DNA from: Bog-473 sp963843365
GTDB lineage: Bacteria; Actinomycetota; Acidimicrobiia; Acidimicrobiales; RAAP-2
DNA length: 64,000 nt
NCBI GenBank assembly: GCA_963843365.1
Contig: CAWJKG010000001.1
Location: 248,001 to 312,000, forward strand
Direction of reading: 5' to 3'
The notes under the pieces were generated by a model that was given only the letters and a program-made list of their open reading frames with translations, did no database searches and was not told the origin of the DNA. Position 1 is the stretch's first letter; each line of letters opens with the position of its first letter. Shown here in pieces: positions 17,630 to 26,599 of the stretch. The position numbers were made by a program, and so were the translations under genes.

Positions 17630-19150
17630 ATGGCCTGGAACTACGAGCTGTTCATCGACGGGGCGTGGACGTCCGAGGGGGCCTCGGGCTCCACTGAGGT
17701 CCTCGACCCGGCGACCGAAGCGGTCATCGGGTCGGTCCCGGAGGCGTCGACCAAGACCGCGGTGCGGGCGATCGAGGCGGCCCGGAGGGCCTTCGACGAG
17801 GGGCCGTGGCCCTTCATGAAGCCCGGCGAACGGGCGGCCAAGTTGGTGGCCATGGCCGAGATCCTGGAGCGGCGGGCGGGCGATCTGCGCGAGCTGATCA
17901 TCGCCGAGACGGGATCGACGGGCTTCCTCACCGATGCGGTCCAGGGCGCCGGGTCGATCGGGATGCTGCGGTCGAACGCGAGCCTGGTCGAACACGCCTT
18001 CCCTTGGGTCGAGGGGGGCATGCCGAACGCCGGTCCCACCGCGTTGGGCGGCAACGCGATTCTGCGCGAGCCGATCGGCGTGGTGGCGGCGATCACCCCG
18101 TTCAACTTCCCCTTCATGCTGAACATCGTCAAGGTGGCGCCCGCGCTGGCCGTCGGCTGCACGGTGGTGCTCAAGCCGCACCCGTGGACGCCGCTCGACG
18201 CCATGATGATCGCCGAGGTGGCGGCCGAAGCCGGCATTCCGCCGGGTGTCCTCAACGTGATCAGCGGGCACGGCGAGGTGGGCGACGAGCTGACGTCGAA
18301 CCCGATGGTGGACATGGTCACCTTCACCGGATCCACCGCCACGGGCCGCCGGATCATGGCGTCGGCCGCCGGGACGGTGAAGAAGGTCCAGCTCGAGCTC
18401 GGGGGCAAGAGCGCCACCGTGGTGCTGGGCGACGTGGGCGAGGACTACGCGCGCTCGGTCGGCTTCGGGCAGGTGCTCATGCACTGCGGCCAGGGGTGCG
18501 TCCTGCACACGCGGCTCCTCCTGCCCGAGGCACTCCTCGACGCGTACAAGGAAGGACTCGAGGCGATGCGCCCGATGATCACGATCGGCGACCCGCGGCA
18601 GGATTCGACGGTGCTGGGCCCGCTGATCCGCGAGCAGCAACGGGCGCGCGTCGAGGGCTACGTCGCGTCGGGCCTGGAGCAGGGCGCCGAGCTGCTCTGC
18701 GGCGGGAAGCGGCCCGACGGCATGGCCAAGGGCTACTTCTACGAGCCGACAGTGTTCGTCAGCAACAACGACACGCGCATTGCGCAGGAGGAGATCTTCG
18801 GGCCTGTGCTCACCGTGGTGCCGTATTCGGGCGAGGACGCGGACGCGGTGCGCCTGGCCAATGACTCCATCTACGGCCTGGGTGGAGGTGTCGTCTCGAC
18901 GTCGGAGTCGCGCGGTTTCAACGTGGCCCGGCAGATCCGGGCGGGGCTGGTGACGGTCCAGAAGGTCGGGTCCGAGCCCCTGGCCGACGTGGGCCCCGGC
19001 GCCGGACAAGGGCCGGGGTGGGGCGACGAGTTCAAGGGCATCGGCCAGAGCGGCGCCTTCGGCGGGTACAAGCAGTCGGGCCTGGGCCGCGAATGGGGGC
19101 GCCACGGCCTCGAGGACTTCACCGAGATCAAGAATCTGGTCTGGAGCTAG
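17630..19150 (+). CDS. Aldehyde dehydrogenase family protein
   Basis: A 506-aa aldehyde dehydrogenase. The catalytic Cys is in MHCGQGCVLHTR, the Glu in LELGGKSA, the loop in FTGSTATG and the EEIFGPV block is present. Near the C-terminus there is a Gly-rich insertion (DVGPGAGQGPGWGDEFKG) between the usual TVQKVG and GGYKQSG blocks, making it slightly longer than the other two. The ATG at 17630 has a GAAAGGGA ribosome site. Related enzymes serve in degradation of terpenoid, steroid or aromatic side chains, but the substrate here is unknown. The gene ends 52 bp before the convergent CoA-transferase. Confidence 0.88.
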   Translation: MAWNYELFIDGAWTSEGASGSTEVLDPATEAVIGSVPEASTKTAVRAIEAARRAFDEGPWPFMKPGERAAKLVAMAEILERRAGDLRELIIAETGSTGFLTDAVQGAGSIGMLRSNASLVEHAFPWVEGGMPNAGPTALGGNAILREPIGVVAAITPFNFPFMLNIVKVAPALAVGCTVVLKPHPWTPLDAMMIAEVAAEAGIPPGVLNVISGHGEVGDELTSNPMVDMVTFTGSTATGRRIMASAAGTVKKVQLELGGKSATVVLGDVGEDYARSVGFGQVLMHCGQGCVLHTRLLLPEALLDAYKEGLEAMRPMITIGDPRQDSTVLGPLIREQQRARVEGYVASGLEQGAELLCGGKRPDGMAKGYFYEPTVFVSNNDTRIAQEEIFGPVLTVVPYSGEDADAVRLANDSIYGLGGGVVSTSESRGFNVARQIRAGLVTVQKVGSEPLADVGPGAGQGPGWGDEFKGIGQSGAFGGYKQSGLGREWGRHGLEDFTEIKNLVWS

Positions 19151-19161
19151 ACGGGGTCACC

Positions 19162-19193
19162 GAGCGATCGGTCCGGCGAGCGATCGGTCCGGC
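19162..19193. repeat. Perfect tandem repeat, two copies of a 16-bp unit
   Basis: GAGCGATCGGTCCGGC occurs twice in direct succession in the 52-bp gap between convergent genes. It may be a recent duplication. It holds no obvious U-tract terminator. Confidence 0.7.
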
Positions 19194-19202
19194 GAGGACA
19201 GG

Positions 19203-20423
19203 TCAGGCGGGGATACCGAGTTCGGCCAGCACCGCCGCGGTGTCGGCACCGAGGTCCGGCGCGTGTGCCGTGACGGGCCGCGCCTGCGGGGGCGCGACCG
19301 GTACCGCGAAGGAGCCGGGAACCGGGAGCGTCGGCCCGGCGAGGTGGGCACTCACGGCCGCCATGGCGACATCGAGCAGCCAGCGGCCGCCGGAGTGGAG
19401 GGCGTCGATGCAGGCGCCGGCCGCAGTCAGGCCGGTGAGCGGATCGGCAGCCGCATCGGCACAGAAGAGAGGGCCGCCTTCGGTGTGCGTGACGAGTCCG
19501 CCCGCCGCCGCCGCATCGTCGCCGAAGGCGACCCGATTGGCATCGTCGCCCGCCCGTCCGTACCCGGTGATGGAGACCCACACCTGCGGTCCGCCGGCCG
19601 CCACCAGCTCGGTCGGGTCCAGACCGAACTGCGCTAGCGCGCGCGGCCGGCTGGCCTCAATCACGATGTCCGCCCTCTGCACCAGGGCGTGCAGCGCGCG
19701 GACGCCGTTCTTGCTCCGCAGGTCGAGGGCGACCGATCGCTTGTGCCCGTTGAGGAGGTCGAAGAAGGCGCGGCTGCCGCGGCGGGCGCCGTCGGGGCGT
19801 TGCGTCGACTCCACCTTGACCACGGTGGCCCCAGCGCGTGCGAGGAGATCACCGCAGAGCGGGCCGGCCCAGAGCGCGGACAGATCGACCACGACGACTT
19901 CGCGGAGATCGGGTCGTGGTGACGCGTCGCCCAGCCGTGTCGGGAGGACGGCGGACCGCCCTGCGGGGCCGGCTGCCTCGCCCAGCCGGGCGACCGGCAG
20001 CCCGAGAAGCCGGGCCCGTTCGGTCAGGCGGCGCGGGTCGTCGCGGCCGAGGTGCGCGGCAACAGCGGACCAGACCGCCGGTGCCGATGCCGGAGCCGGG
20101 TCCAGCTCGAGCCAGGCCGCGACCATCTCCATGTCGTCGTCGCGGGGCAACGAGACGGCCAGAAACTCCCCGGCGCACGGGAGCAACCGGCAGCTTCCTC
20201 CGCAGCTCGTGCTGCCGCGGCGCCACAATCCCATGAGCGCGGCACGCTCACCCAGGAGAGCGAGCGCGTCGAGGCCGGGGAAGGGCAGCGCCAGCCGGTC
20301 GATTCCCTCCAGCAGGCCCTCCGGGGGCCCGGCCGGGGGCTCCGCTGGACGGCCGGTGAGCGCCATGGCTCCGCTCCGGGCCCAGCGCTCCAGTCGGGGG
20401 TCGTCCAGCTTCGAGATCGACAC
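19203..20423 (-). CDS. Type III CoA-transferase-like protein (CaiB/BaiF) with rearranged domain order
   Basis: A 406-aa protein from the GTG at 20423. The typical N-terminal CaiB/BaiF Rossmann block (VVVVDLSALWAGPLCGDLLA, then GATVVKVES and LLNGHKRSVALDLRS) appears only at about residue 200, not at the start. A possible catalytic Asp lies in AFGDDAAAAGGL. The first ~190 residues contain text resembling the small-domain part that normally comes later (CAGEFLAVSLPRDDDMEMVA, then VWSAVAAHLG and GLPVARLGE). The order therefore looks permuted relative to standard family members. Type III transferases move CoA between acids. It is divergent from a crotonase with a similarly unusual layout, suggesting that they act together. 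Confidence 0.75.
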   Translation of the reverse strand: MSISKLDDPRLERWARSGAMALTGRPAEPPAGPPEGLLEGIDRLALPFPGLDALALLGERAALMGLWRRGSTSCGGSCRLLPCAGEFLAVSLPRDDDMEMVAAWLELDPAPASAPAVWSAVAAHLGRDDPRRLTERARLLGLPVARLGEAAGPAGRSAVLPTRLGDASPRPDLREVVVVDLSALWAGPLCGDLLARAGATVVKVESTQRPDGARRGSRAFFDLLNGHKRSVALDLRSKNGVRALHALVQRADIVIEASRPRALAQFGLDPTELVAAGGPQVWVSITGYGRAGDDANRVAFGDDAAAAGGLVTHTEGGPLFCADAAADPLTGLTAAGACIDALHSGGRWLLDVAMAAVSAHLAGPTLPVPGSFAVPVAPPQARPVTAHAPDLGADTAAVLAELGIPA

Positions 20424-20497
20424 TGCGGGCAGGGTAACGTCTCGCGATCCTCGAACATCTGAGCGCCGAGTCACTGCTCGCCGAGCTGCGCAGCGAC

Positions 20498-21436
20498 GTG
20501 ATCCCCGAGCGAAGCGGGGCCGTCGTGCTCCACCTGCACGAGGGGCTCACCTTCCCGGGCGACGATGTGCCGGAGACCCGGACCAGCCTGCCGTTTGTCG
20601 TGGTGGGCGTCGCGCACGGCGACGTCGACGACCGCTGGTCCGCACTCTGTGACGTCGTGGTCGACGCCGACGACGACGCCGACGACGCGGCGCTCGAACG
20701 CATTGTCGCCAACGTCAGCGACCATCCGCTCACGGCGACCACGCTGGCGTTGCTGCTCCGCGGGCAGGAGCGCGCGTCGGTGCATGAGGGGCTCGTGGCC
20801 GAGTCGGCGGCATACTCGGTCCTCCAGTCGGGTCCCGAATTCGCCACCTGGCGCGCCGCGCATCCGCCGCGGGCCGGAGGCGACGCCGGGCGCCGGGTCG
20901 GGGTCGAGCGCGACGGGGCGACGCTGGCGATCACGTTGACCCGGCCCGATCGGCTGAATGCGCTGGACGCGCTGATGCGGGACGAGCTGGTGGAGGCCCT
21001 GGCCCTCGCCGCCGCCTCGGACGTCGAACGGGTGGAGCTGCGCGGTGCGGGCCGGGCCTTCTGCGCCGGGGGGGACCTCGACGAATTCGGCAGCCGGTCG
21101 GATCCGGCCTCCGCCCACCTCATCCGTCTGGAGCGCAGCATCGGGCGCGCCCTCTTCCAGTTGCGTCAGCCGACCACGACGTATCTCCACGGCGCGTGCA
21201 TGGGATCCGGCATTGAGCTCGCTGCCTTCACCGACACGGTCGTGGCGGCGCCTGACTCGCAGATCGCATTGCCCGAGATCGGACTGGGCCTCGTTCCCGG
21301 TGCGGGGGGGACGGTGAGTCTGCCTCGCCGGATCGGCCGCCTGCGCACGGCCTGGCTGGCCTTCTCCGGGTGCACCATCGACGCCGCCACGGCGCGGGAG
21401 TGGGGTCTGGTCGACGAGCTCGTCGCCCAGCCCTGA
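20498..21436 (+). CDS. Enoyl-CoA hydratase/isomerase-like protein with N-terminal extension
   Basis: A 312-aa protein with a crotonase core starting at about residue 130 (ITLTRPDRLNALDALM), oxyanion-hole blocks GRAFCAGGDLDEF and HGACMGSGIELAAFTDT, and IALPEIGLGLVPGAGGT. The core stops at GLVDELVAQP, without the usual C-terminal helices. The N-terminal ~130 residues contain helix-like text resembling that missing part (VSDHPLTATTLALLLRG and LVAESAAYSVLQSGPEF). The start is uncertain. The frame is open back to 20438 and the GTG at 20498 is the first conventional start, but LEHLSAESLLAELRSD upstream looks coding, so a non-standard start or an indel is possible. Likely acts on an unsaturated acyl-CoA. 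Confidence 0.75.
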   Translation: MIPERSGAVVLHLHEGLTFPGDDVPETRTSLPFVVVGVAHGDVDDRWSALCDVVVDADDDADDAALERIVANVSDHPLTATTLALLLRGQERASVHEGLVAESAAYSVLQSGPEFATWRAAHPPRAGGDAGRRVGVERDGATLAITLTRPDRLNALDALMRDELVEALALAAASDVERVELRGAGRAFCAGGDLDEFGSRSDPASAHLIRLERSIGRALFQLRQPTTTYLHGACMGSGIELAAFTDTVVAAPDSQIALPEIGLGLVPGAGGTVSLPRRIGRLRTAWLAFSGCTIDAATAREWGLVDELVAQP

Positions 21437-21534
21437 TTAGGCGAGCCCCGCGCCACGGGCCCCGGGACCGGTTCCGGGGGATGGGGCTGACGCCTCGCCG
21501 GCCGAATCATCGCTGGCCAGGCCGTTGGAAGCCA

Positions 21535-21552
21535 TTATGGGTATACTCTATT
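21535..21552 (+). promoter_or_regulatory. Recurrent dyad site 2 overlapping a leaderless promoter
   Basis: The right half is a perfect match (GTATACTCTATT) to the dyad and the whole site matches 13 of 18. TATACT at 21542-21547 fits the -10 consensus TANNNT. The ATG at 21557 comes 9 nt later, so transcription should begin at or within a few bases of the start codon. No ribosome site is present, as expected for a leaderless mRNA. Confidence 0.65.
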
Positions 21553-21556
21553 TGCC

Positions 21557-23125
21557 ATGCGACACCCTTGGGACCGCCGCCTCGGGTTCTGGTGGCTGGC
21601 CGAGGAGTACCCCGACCAGCCGGCGGTCGTGGAGTGTCCCGCCGGCGAGACGCTCACCTTCTCCGAGCTCGCCGGTAGGGCCCACCAACTGGTACACGGC
21701 CTGCGGGCACGCGGCCTCGTGGCCGGGGACATCTTTGCCTACGCCCTGCCCAACGACGTCGACATGCTGGGCTGGCAGCTGGCGGCGCAAGAGGGCGGGT
21801 TCTCGTCCATCGCCCTGAACCCGGCCCTGTCCGGGCCGGAGATACGGCGCATCGTGGACCACTCGGAGGCGAAGGCCCTGGTGCTGCATCACGACCTGGC
21901 AGACCGGGCGGAGCAGATGGAAGGCACGGGGTCCATCGCCCTGCGTGTCGCGGTGCGCGGCGACATCCCCGGATTCACGAACGTGCGGGACCTGCTTGAG
22001 GGCCAGCCCACGACCGAGCCGCCCGACCGGGTGCTCGGACTCCCCATCAACTATTCGTCAGGCACGACGGGGCAACCGAAGGCGGTGGTCCGCGCCCGGA
22101 CCCGCGCCATCGACCCGTCTGTGGCCGCCGACGGCGCCAAGTCGTTCGGCCACGCCTTCCAGTTCCAGCCGCTCACGGGTGTACATCTCGTTTCGGCGGG
22201 TATGCACCACGGAGGGTGCCAAGGCTTCTACCTCGGTGCGCTCAACGTGGGGCAGGCCGTCGCCATTCTGGGCAAGTTCGACCCGGAAAGGACGCTCGAC
22301 CTCATCGCCCGCCACCGCGTGACCACCGCCTACATGGTGCCGACCCAGTTCGTCCGGCTCCTCCGGCTTCCCCGGGAGGTCAAGGACCGCTACGACGTCT
22401 CGAGCCTGGAGGTGGTCGTCCACTCGGCCGCCCCCTGCCCGCTGGAGGTCAAGCGGCAGATGATGGAGTGGTGGGGCCCGGTCATCTGGGAGACGTACGG
22501 GGGCATGGAAGGGGCGGCGACCATCGCGAAGCCGTACCGCTGGCTCGAGAAGCCGGGCACCGTCGGCCGATCGGTGGCGGGCATGACGGTCCGGATCCTC
22601 GACGAAGACGGCAAAGAATTGCCTCGCGGTGAGGTGGGCCATGTGTATCTCGAGCCGGCGTCGGGCGCCTCTTTCTCCTACAAGGGGGATCCCGAGCTGA
22701 CGGCATCGGTCACCCGGGGCCAGGCGTTCACGCTGGGGGACATCGGCCTCATGGACGAGGACGGCTACCTGTTCATCCGTGACCGGGCCAAGGACATGAT
22801 CATCAGCGGTGGCGTGAACATCTTCCCGGCTGAGGTCGAGAGCGTGCTGTCCCAGCATGCCGCCGTCGGGGACGTGGCAGTGTTCGGCGTGCCGGATCCG
22901 GAGTGGGGCGAGCAAGTGAAGGCGGTGGTCGAGGTCGTCGAGGGTGTCAGTCCGAGCGAAAAGCTGGCGGAGGAGCTCATCGCGTACTGCCAGGAGCACA
23001 TCAGCCGCTACAAGTGCCCGCGCAGCGTGGATTTCCGCGACCATCTGCCCCGGACTGACGGAGGGAAGCTGTACAAGCGGATCCTGCGGGACGAGTACTG
23101 GGCATCGACGGAGCGCCGCGTCTGA
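21557..23125 (+). CDS. Acyl-CoA ligase (AMP-forming, FadD-like)
   Basis: A 522-aa member of the ANL superfamily, activating a carboxylic acid to its CoA thioester through an acyl-AMP. The P-loop is NYSSGTTGQPKAVVRAR near residue 160, the acyl-binding block is WETYGGMEG, the hinge and C-terminal domain read GDIGLMDEDGYLFIRDRAKD followed by MIISGGVNIFPAEVE, and the catalytic Lys is in DGGKLYKRIL. ATG at 21557 is chosen because the promoter abuts it. First gene of a likely operon with the acyl-CoA dehydrogenase pair and the metallo-hydrolase. The chain length or ring nature of the acid is unknown. Confidence 0.9.
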   Translation: MRHPWDRRLGFWWLAEEYPDQPAVVECPAGETLTFSELAGRAHQLVHGLRARGLVAGDIFAYALPNDVDMLGWQLAAQEGGFSSIALNPALSGPEIRRIVDHSEAKALVLHHDLADRAEQMEGTGSIALRVAVRGDIPGFTNVRDLLEGQPTTEPPDRVLGLPINYSSGTTGQPKAVVRARTRAIDPSVAADGAKSFGHAFQFQPLTGVHLVSAGMHHGGCQGFYLGALNVGQAVAILGKFDPERTLDLIARHRVTTAYMVPTQFVRLLRLPREVKDRYDVSSLEVVVHSAAPCPLEVKRQMMEWWGPVIWETYGGMEGAATIAKPYRWLEKPGTVGRSVAGMTVRILDEDGKELPRGEVGHVYLEPASGASFSYKGDPELTASVTRGQAFTLGDIGLMDEDGYLFIRDRAKDMIISGGVNIFPAEVESVLSQHAAVGDVAVFGVPDPEWGEQVKAVVEVVEGVSPSEKLAEELIAYCQEHISRYKCPRSVDFRDHLPRTDGGKLYKRILRDEYWASTERRV

Positions 23126-23161
23126 TGGGCATCGGGCCCGCTCGCCTCGGGGGGCGCTGAC

Positions 23162-24307
23162 GTGGACCTGGGCTTCAACGAGGAGCAGGAATTGCTGCAG
23201 GCAACGACCCGTCGCTTCCTGGAGGAACGACAGTCCCTGGCCGAGGTGCGCCGGTCGATGGAGGCCGCCGACGTGTTCGACCCCGAGGTCTGGCGCGAGG
23301 GCGCCGCTCTCGGCTGGACAGCCATGCTCGTCCCGGCCCGCCACGAGGGGGGCAGCGTCACGGCGCAGCCGCTGGTGGATCTGGTGGCGCTGGGCCTCGA
23401 GTTGGGCCGCACCTTGCACCCCGGGCCGTTCGTCCCGTGCAATGTCGTGGCCGGTGCCATCACGCGGTTCGGCACGGAGGCACAGGCGGCCGAGTGGCTG
23501 CCGCGTCTGGCACGGGGAGAAATGACAGCGGCCTGGTGCCTCAGCGACGACGGCTCGCCCGCGGTCGACGCCGTCGGGGTCCGGGCGGCGCGTGAGGGCG
23601 ACACCTGGCGGCTGGATGGACGCGCCGACTACGTCCACGGTGCCGCCAACGCGTCGGTCCTCCTCGTGGTCGCGACCGATGTCGCCGGCGACGTCTGCCA
23701 CTTTCTGGTGCCACACCCGGGCGGCGGGCTGTCGGAACGGAGCCTGTCGGGTCTCGACGTCACACGACGCTTCGCCGAGGTCCGCTTCGAAGGCGTGACG
23801 GTGCCCGCCACCGCACAGCTGGCCGGCGGGTTCGACGTGGTCGACCATTGCCTGGCCGTGGCGACGGTGCTGCAGTCGGCCGAATCCGTCGGCGCGGCGG
23901 ACGTCCTCTTCGACTCGACAGTGGACTACCTGAAGGCGCACGTGCAATTCGGCCGCACCATCGGCAGTTTCCAGGCCATCAAGCACCGGGTCGCCGATCT
24001 GCTGATCCAACTGGAGAGCATGCGCGCCGCCACGTACTACGCCGCGCTGGCCTTGGGGGACGGGCTGGACGACGCCGCCGAGGCCGTCGCCACCGCGGGG
24101 GCCTACGTGGACGACACGTTCGCGCACCTGTGCGGCGAGGCGTTGCAACTGCACGGCGGCATCGGATTCACGTGGGAACACGACGTCCATCTCTTCACGC
24201 GCCGGGCCAAAGTGAACCAGGTCCTCTACGGCGACGGCGCCTGGCACCGGGAGCGCCTCGTGCAGCTTTTGGAAGCGGACGCCACCGGGCCGGGCGGGGA
24301 GGACTGA
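23162..24307 (+). CDS. Acyl-CoA dehydrogenase, subunit of a likely heteromeric enzyme
   Basis: A 381-aa flavoprotein of the acyl-CoA dehydrogenase family from the GTG at 23162, 36 bp after the ligase. The C-terminal block LQLHGGIGFTWEHDVHLFTR is typical of the subunits that lack the catalytic base in alpha2-beta2 dehydrogenases of actinobacteria (FadE27/FadE28-like), while FGRTIGSFQAIKHRVADL is the family helix. The partner is most likely the next gene, 4 bp downstream. In known cases such pairs oxidise steroid or other bulky side chains; here that is inference from family. Confidence 0.85.
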   Translation: MDLGFNEEQELLQATTRRFLEERQSLAEVRRSMEAADVFDPEVWREGAALGWTAMLVPARHEGGSVTAQPLVDLVALGLELGRTLHPGPFVPCNVVAGAITRFGTEAQAAEWLPRLARGEMTAAWCLSDDGSPAVDAVGVRAAREGDTWRLDGRADYVHGAANASVLLVVATDVAGDVCHFLVPHPGGGLSERSLSGLDVTRRFAEVRFEGVTVPATAQLAGGFDVVDHCLAVATVLQSAESVGAADVLFDSTVDYLKAHVQFGRTIGSFQAIKHRVADLLIQLESMRAATYYAALALGDGLDDAAEAVATAGAYVDDTFAHLCGEALQLHGGIGFTWEHDVHLFTRRAKVNQVLYGDGAWHRERLVQLLEADATGPGGED

Positions 24308-24311
24308 AGTA

Positions 24312-25508
24312 ATGGACGTCAGCGTTCCCACCATCCCCGACAGCTACGACGACTACCGGGCCACGCTGCGCGCCTTCATCACCGAACACAAGCCGGTGCT
24401 CGAGTGGAAGCAACGCACGGGGCTGCGGGTGCCCGACGCCGCCGCCGACATTGAGCGTTTGCGGGTCTACGTGCGTGCGATCTACGACGCCGGTTATCGG
24501 CTCGACCGGTTCTCCACCGAACGGGGGGACGGGTTCGAGCAACGGATCCTCGAACAGGAGCTCGGCGCGGCCGGAGTGCCGTACGTGCTGGGCAATCCGC
24601 TGGTCGCCGGTGCCCTGAAGCACTTCGGCACGGACGAGCAGCGCGCCACGTACTTCCCACCTATGGCGCGGGGCGACCACATCTGGACGCAGCTCTTCAG
24701 CGAACCCGATGCGGGCAGTGACCTCACGTCGTTGCAGACGCGGGCGACCCGCATCGACGACGAGTATGTGGTCGTCGGCCAGAAGGTCTGGAGCACGTGG
24801 GCGCAATGGGCGGACTACGGGTACCTGTTGGCGCGCACCGAGCCGGTGGAGGGCGCCGGCGGCATCACCGCCTTCATCCTCGACATGCACAGCGCCGGCG
24901 TCGACGTGCGCCCCCTGCGCGAAATGACGGGGACGACCGACTTCAACGAGGTCTTCTTCGACGAGGTGCGCATCCCGGCCCGCAACATCATCGGTGCCCC
25001 GGGCGGGGGGTGGCGCGTGGCTGGCGCCAGCCTGGCCGAGGAGCGCACGGGAGTCGGCTCCGCCGGTGGAGGTGGCGGCTCGGACCCGGCACGGCGGTTA
25101 GTCAGCCTGGCCCGCCGGACCCGGCGTCGGGGCGGGACGGCCCTCGAGGACGGGGCGGTGCGCCAGCGGATCGGGGACCTGGCCGCCCGCTCCCGCATCC
25201 AGCGTCACCTGGGGCAGCGGATCGCCACGAAGGCGGCAAAAGGCCAGATCACGGCGGCCGACGCTCCCATTGCAAAGATCTGGTTCAGCGAGCTCAACCT
25301 GGAGATGGTGGAGGCCGCCCTGGCCCTGCAGGGGCCCCGGTCCATGGTCGTCGAAGGCGATCCGTCGGCGGAGGAGGATGGGCGCTGGCAGGACGCCTTC
25401 CTTTACGCTCGTGCCTGGACCATTGCAGGAGGGTCGAACGAGATCATGCGCAACCTCATCGCCGAGCGGGGACTGGGCCTGCCCCGCGAGCCCCGCGGCC
25501 AGTCGTGA
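24312..25508 (+). CDS. Acyl-CoA dehydrogenase, partner subunit carrying the C-terminal catalytic-type block
   Basis: A 398-aa acyl-CoA dehydrogenase starting at the ATG at 24312, directly after the previous stop. It has the FAD/substrate block WTQLFSEPDAGSDLTSLQTR, the VWSTWAQWADYGYLLART segment and the C-terminal AGGSNEIMRNLIAERGLGLP block typical of FadE26/FadE29-like subunits. A Gly/Ser-rich loop (GVGSAGGGGGSDPARR) interrupts the middle domain, as in other members of this group. Its stop overlaps the GTG of the next gene by four bases. With 23162-24307 it probably makes one heterotetrameric enzyme. Confidence 0.87.
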   Translation: MDVSVPTIPDSYDDYRATLRAFITEHKPVLEWKQRTGLRVPDAAADIERLRVYVRAIYDAGYRLDRFSTERGDGFEQRILEQELGAAGVPYVLGNPLVAGALKHFGTDEQRATYFPPMARGDHIWTQLFSEPDAGSDLTSLQTRATRIDDEYVVVGQKVWSTWAQWADYGYLLARTEPVEGAGGITAFILDMHSAGVDVRPLREMTGTTDFNEVFFDEVRIPARNIIGAPGGGWRVAGASLAEERTGVGSAGGGGGSDPARRLVSLARRTRRRGGTALEDGAVRQRIGDLAARSRIQRHLGQRIATKAAKGQITAADAPIAKIWFSELNLEMVEAALALQGPRSMVVEGDPSAEEDGRWQDAFLYARAWTIAGGSNEIMRNLIAERGLGLPREPRGQS

Positions 25509-26599
25509 CGTCGACGTCGCCGCACGCGCACCAGCACTCCAGCCCGTCCCCGCCCCACGCCCAGCGTGCACGGGGCGCCGCCGCGGCCAATGACCCCTTC
25601 CCGGGCGTCGAGAAGGTCCGGGACGGGTTGTGGAGCATTCCCGTGCCGCTGCCCAACAACTCGCTGCGCTACGTGCTCGTCTACGTCTTCGAGACCGACC
25701 GCGGTCCGTATCTGATCGATGCCGGCTGGAACACCGACGACGCCTTCGGTGCATTGCAGACCGGCATGAAGGAGGTGGGCTGCGACATCGGGGACGTGCA
25801 GGGCGTCATGGTGACGCACATCCATCCCGATCACTACGGGCTGGCCGGACGGATCAGGGAGGCCTCGGGAGCGTGGATTTCGCTGCACCCGGCCGATGCC
25901 GAGCTCATTCACGACCGCTACGACGAGCCGGACGACCTGTTGGACCGCGTGGCGGCCGCCCTGCGCCGCATGGGTGCGCCGGCGGAGGAGCTCGAGCCCC
26001 TGCGCAACGCCGCCATGCCCGTGCGCCAACTGGTCGACGCCGTGGTGCCCGACCTCCTGCTGGAGGACGGGGCGCACCCGGAGGTGCCGGGGTGGGATCT
26101 CACCGCCATCTGGACACCCGGCCACTCGCCCGGGCACCTCTGCTTCTACGAGGCGACGCAGGAGCTCATGCTCTCGGGGGACCACGTGTTGCCCCGCATC
26201 ACGCCGAACATCCCGTACCACCCGCAGGCCGCGGCCAACCCGCTCGGCGACTACCTGGACTCTCTCGACAAGCTCGAGCCCTACCGGGTCAACGAAGTGC
26301 TGCCGGCGCACGAGTACCGCTTCGACGACCTGCACACCCGCCTGGAGGAGCTGCGCCAGCACCACCGCGACCGCTTCGGCGAGGTAATCGCCATTCTGCG
26401 CGAAGGGCCGCACAACGCGTGGGACGTGGCTTCGCACATGAAGTGGTCGCGGCCGTGGGACGACATTGAGGGCTTCATGCGCCGTGCCGCAGTGGGCGAG
26501 GCCGTCTCCCACCTGCGCGCCCTCGAGATCGACGGTGTGGTGCAGGTGGAGGACGGCGAGCCGGTCCTGTGGTCACTGACGGCCGAGGCCGTTGTCTGA
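25505..26599 (+). CDS. Metallo-beta-lactamase-fold hydrolase
   Basis: A 364-aa protein from the GTG at 25505 (GTGA overlap with the dehydrogenase stop). The zinc motif THIHPDH is at residues 104-110, further metal ligands lie in WTPGHSPGHLCFY and the Asp in LMLSGDHVLP, with the last His in LPAHEYRF. A C-terminal winged-helix-like extension (~residues 270-360, WDVASHMKWSRPWDD) is typical of the LACTB2-like/hydroxyacylglutathione-hydrolase group. It could hydrolyse an acyl-CoA or lactone intermediate of the pathway. The first ~28 residues are low-complexity and may not be translated. Its 3' end overlaps the convergent TetR gene by 27 bp. Confidence 0.85.
   Translation: MTSTSPHAHQHSSPSPPHAQRARGAAAANDPFPGVEKVRDGLWSIPVPLPNNSLRYVLVYVFETDRGPYLIDAGWNTDDAFGALQTGMKEVGCDIGDVQGVMVTHIHPDHYGLAGRIREASGAWISLHPADAELIHDRYDEPDDLLDRVAAALRRMGAPAEELEPLRNAAMPVRQLVDAVVPDLLLEDGAHPEVPGWDLTAIWTPGHSPGHLCFYEATQELMLSGDHVLPRITPNIPYHPQAAANPLGDYLDSLDKLEPYRVNEVLPAHEYRFDDLHTRLEELRQHHRDRFGEVIAILREGPHNAWDVASHMKWSRPWDDIEGFMRRAAVGEAVSHLRALEIDGVVQVEDGEPVLWSLTAEAVV

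Noticed and set aside
22058..24334. 758-aa reverse open frame opposite the ligase and dehydrogenase
   Set aside because: Shadow of two strong genes; no conserved blocks or ribosome site.
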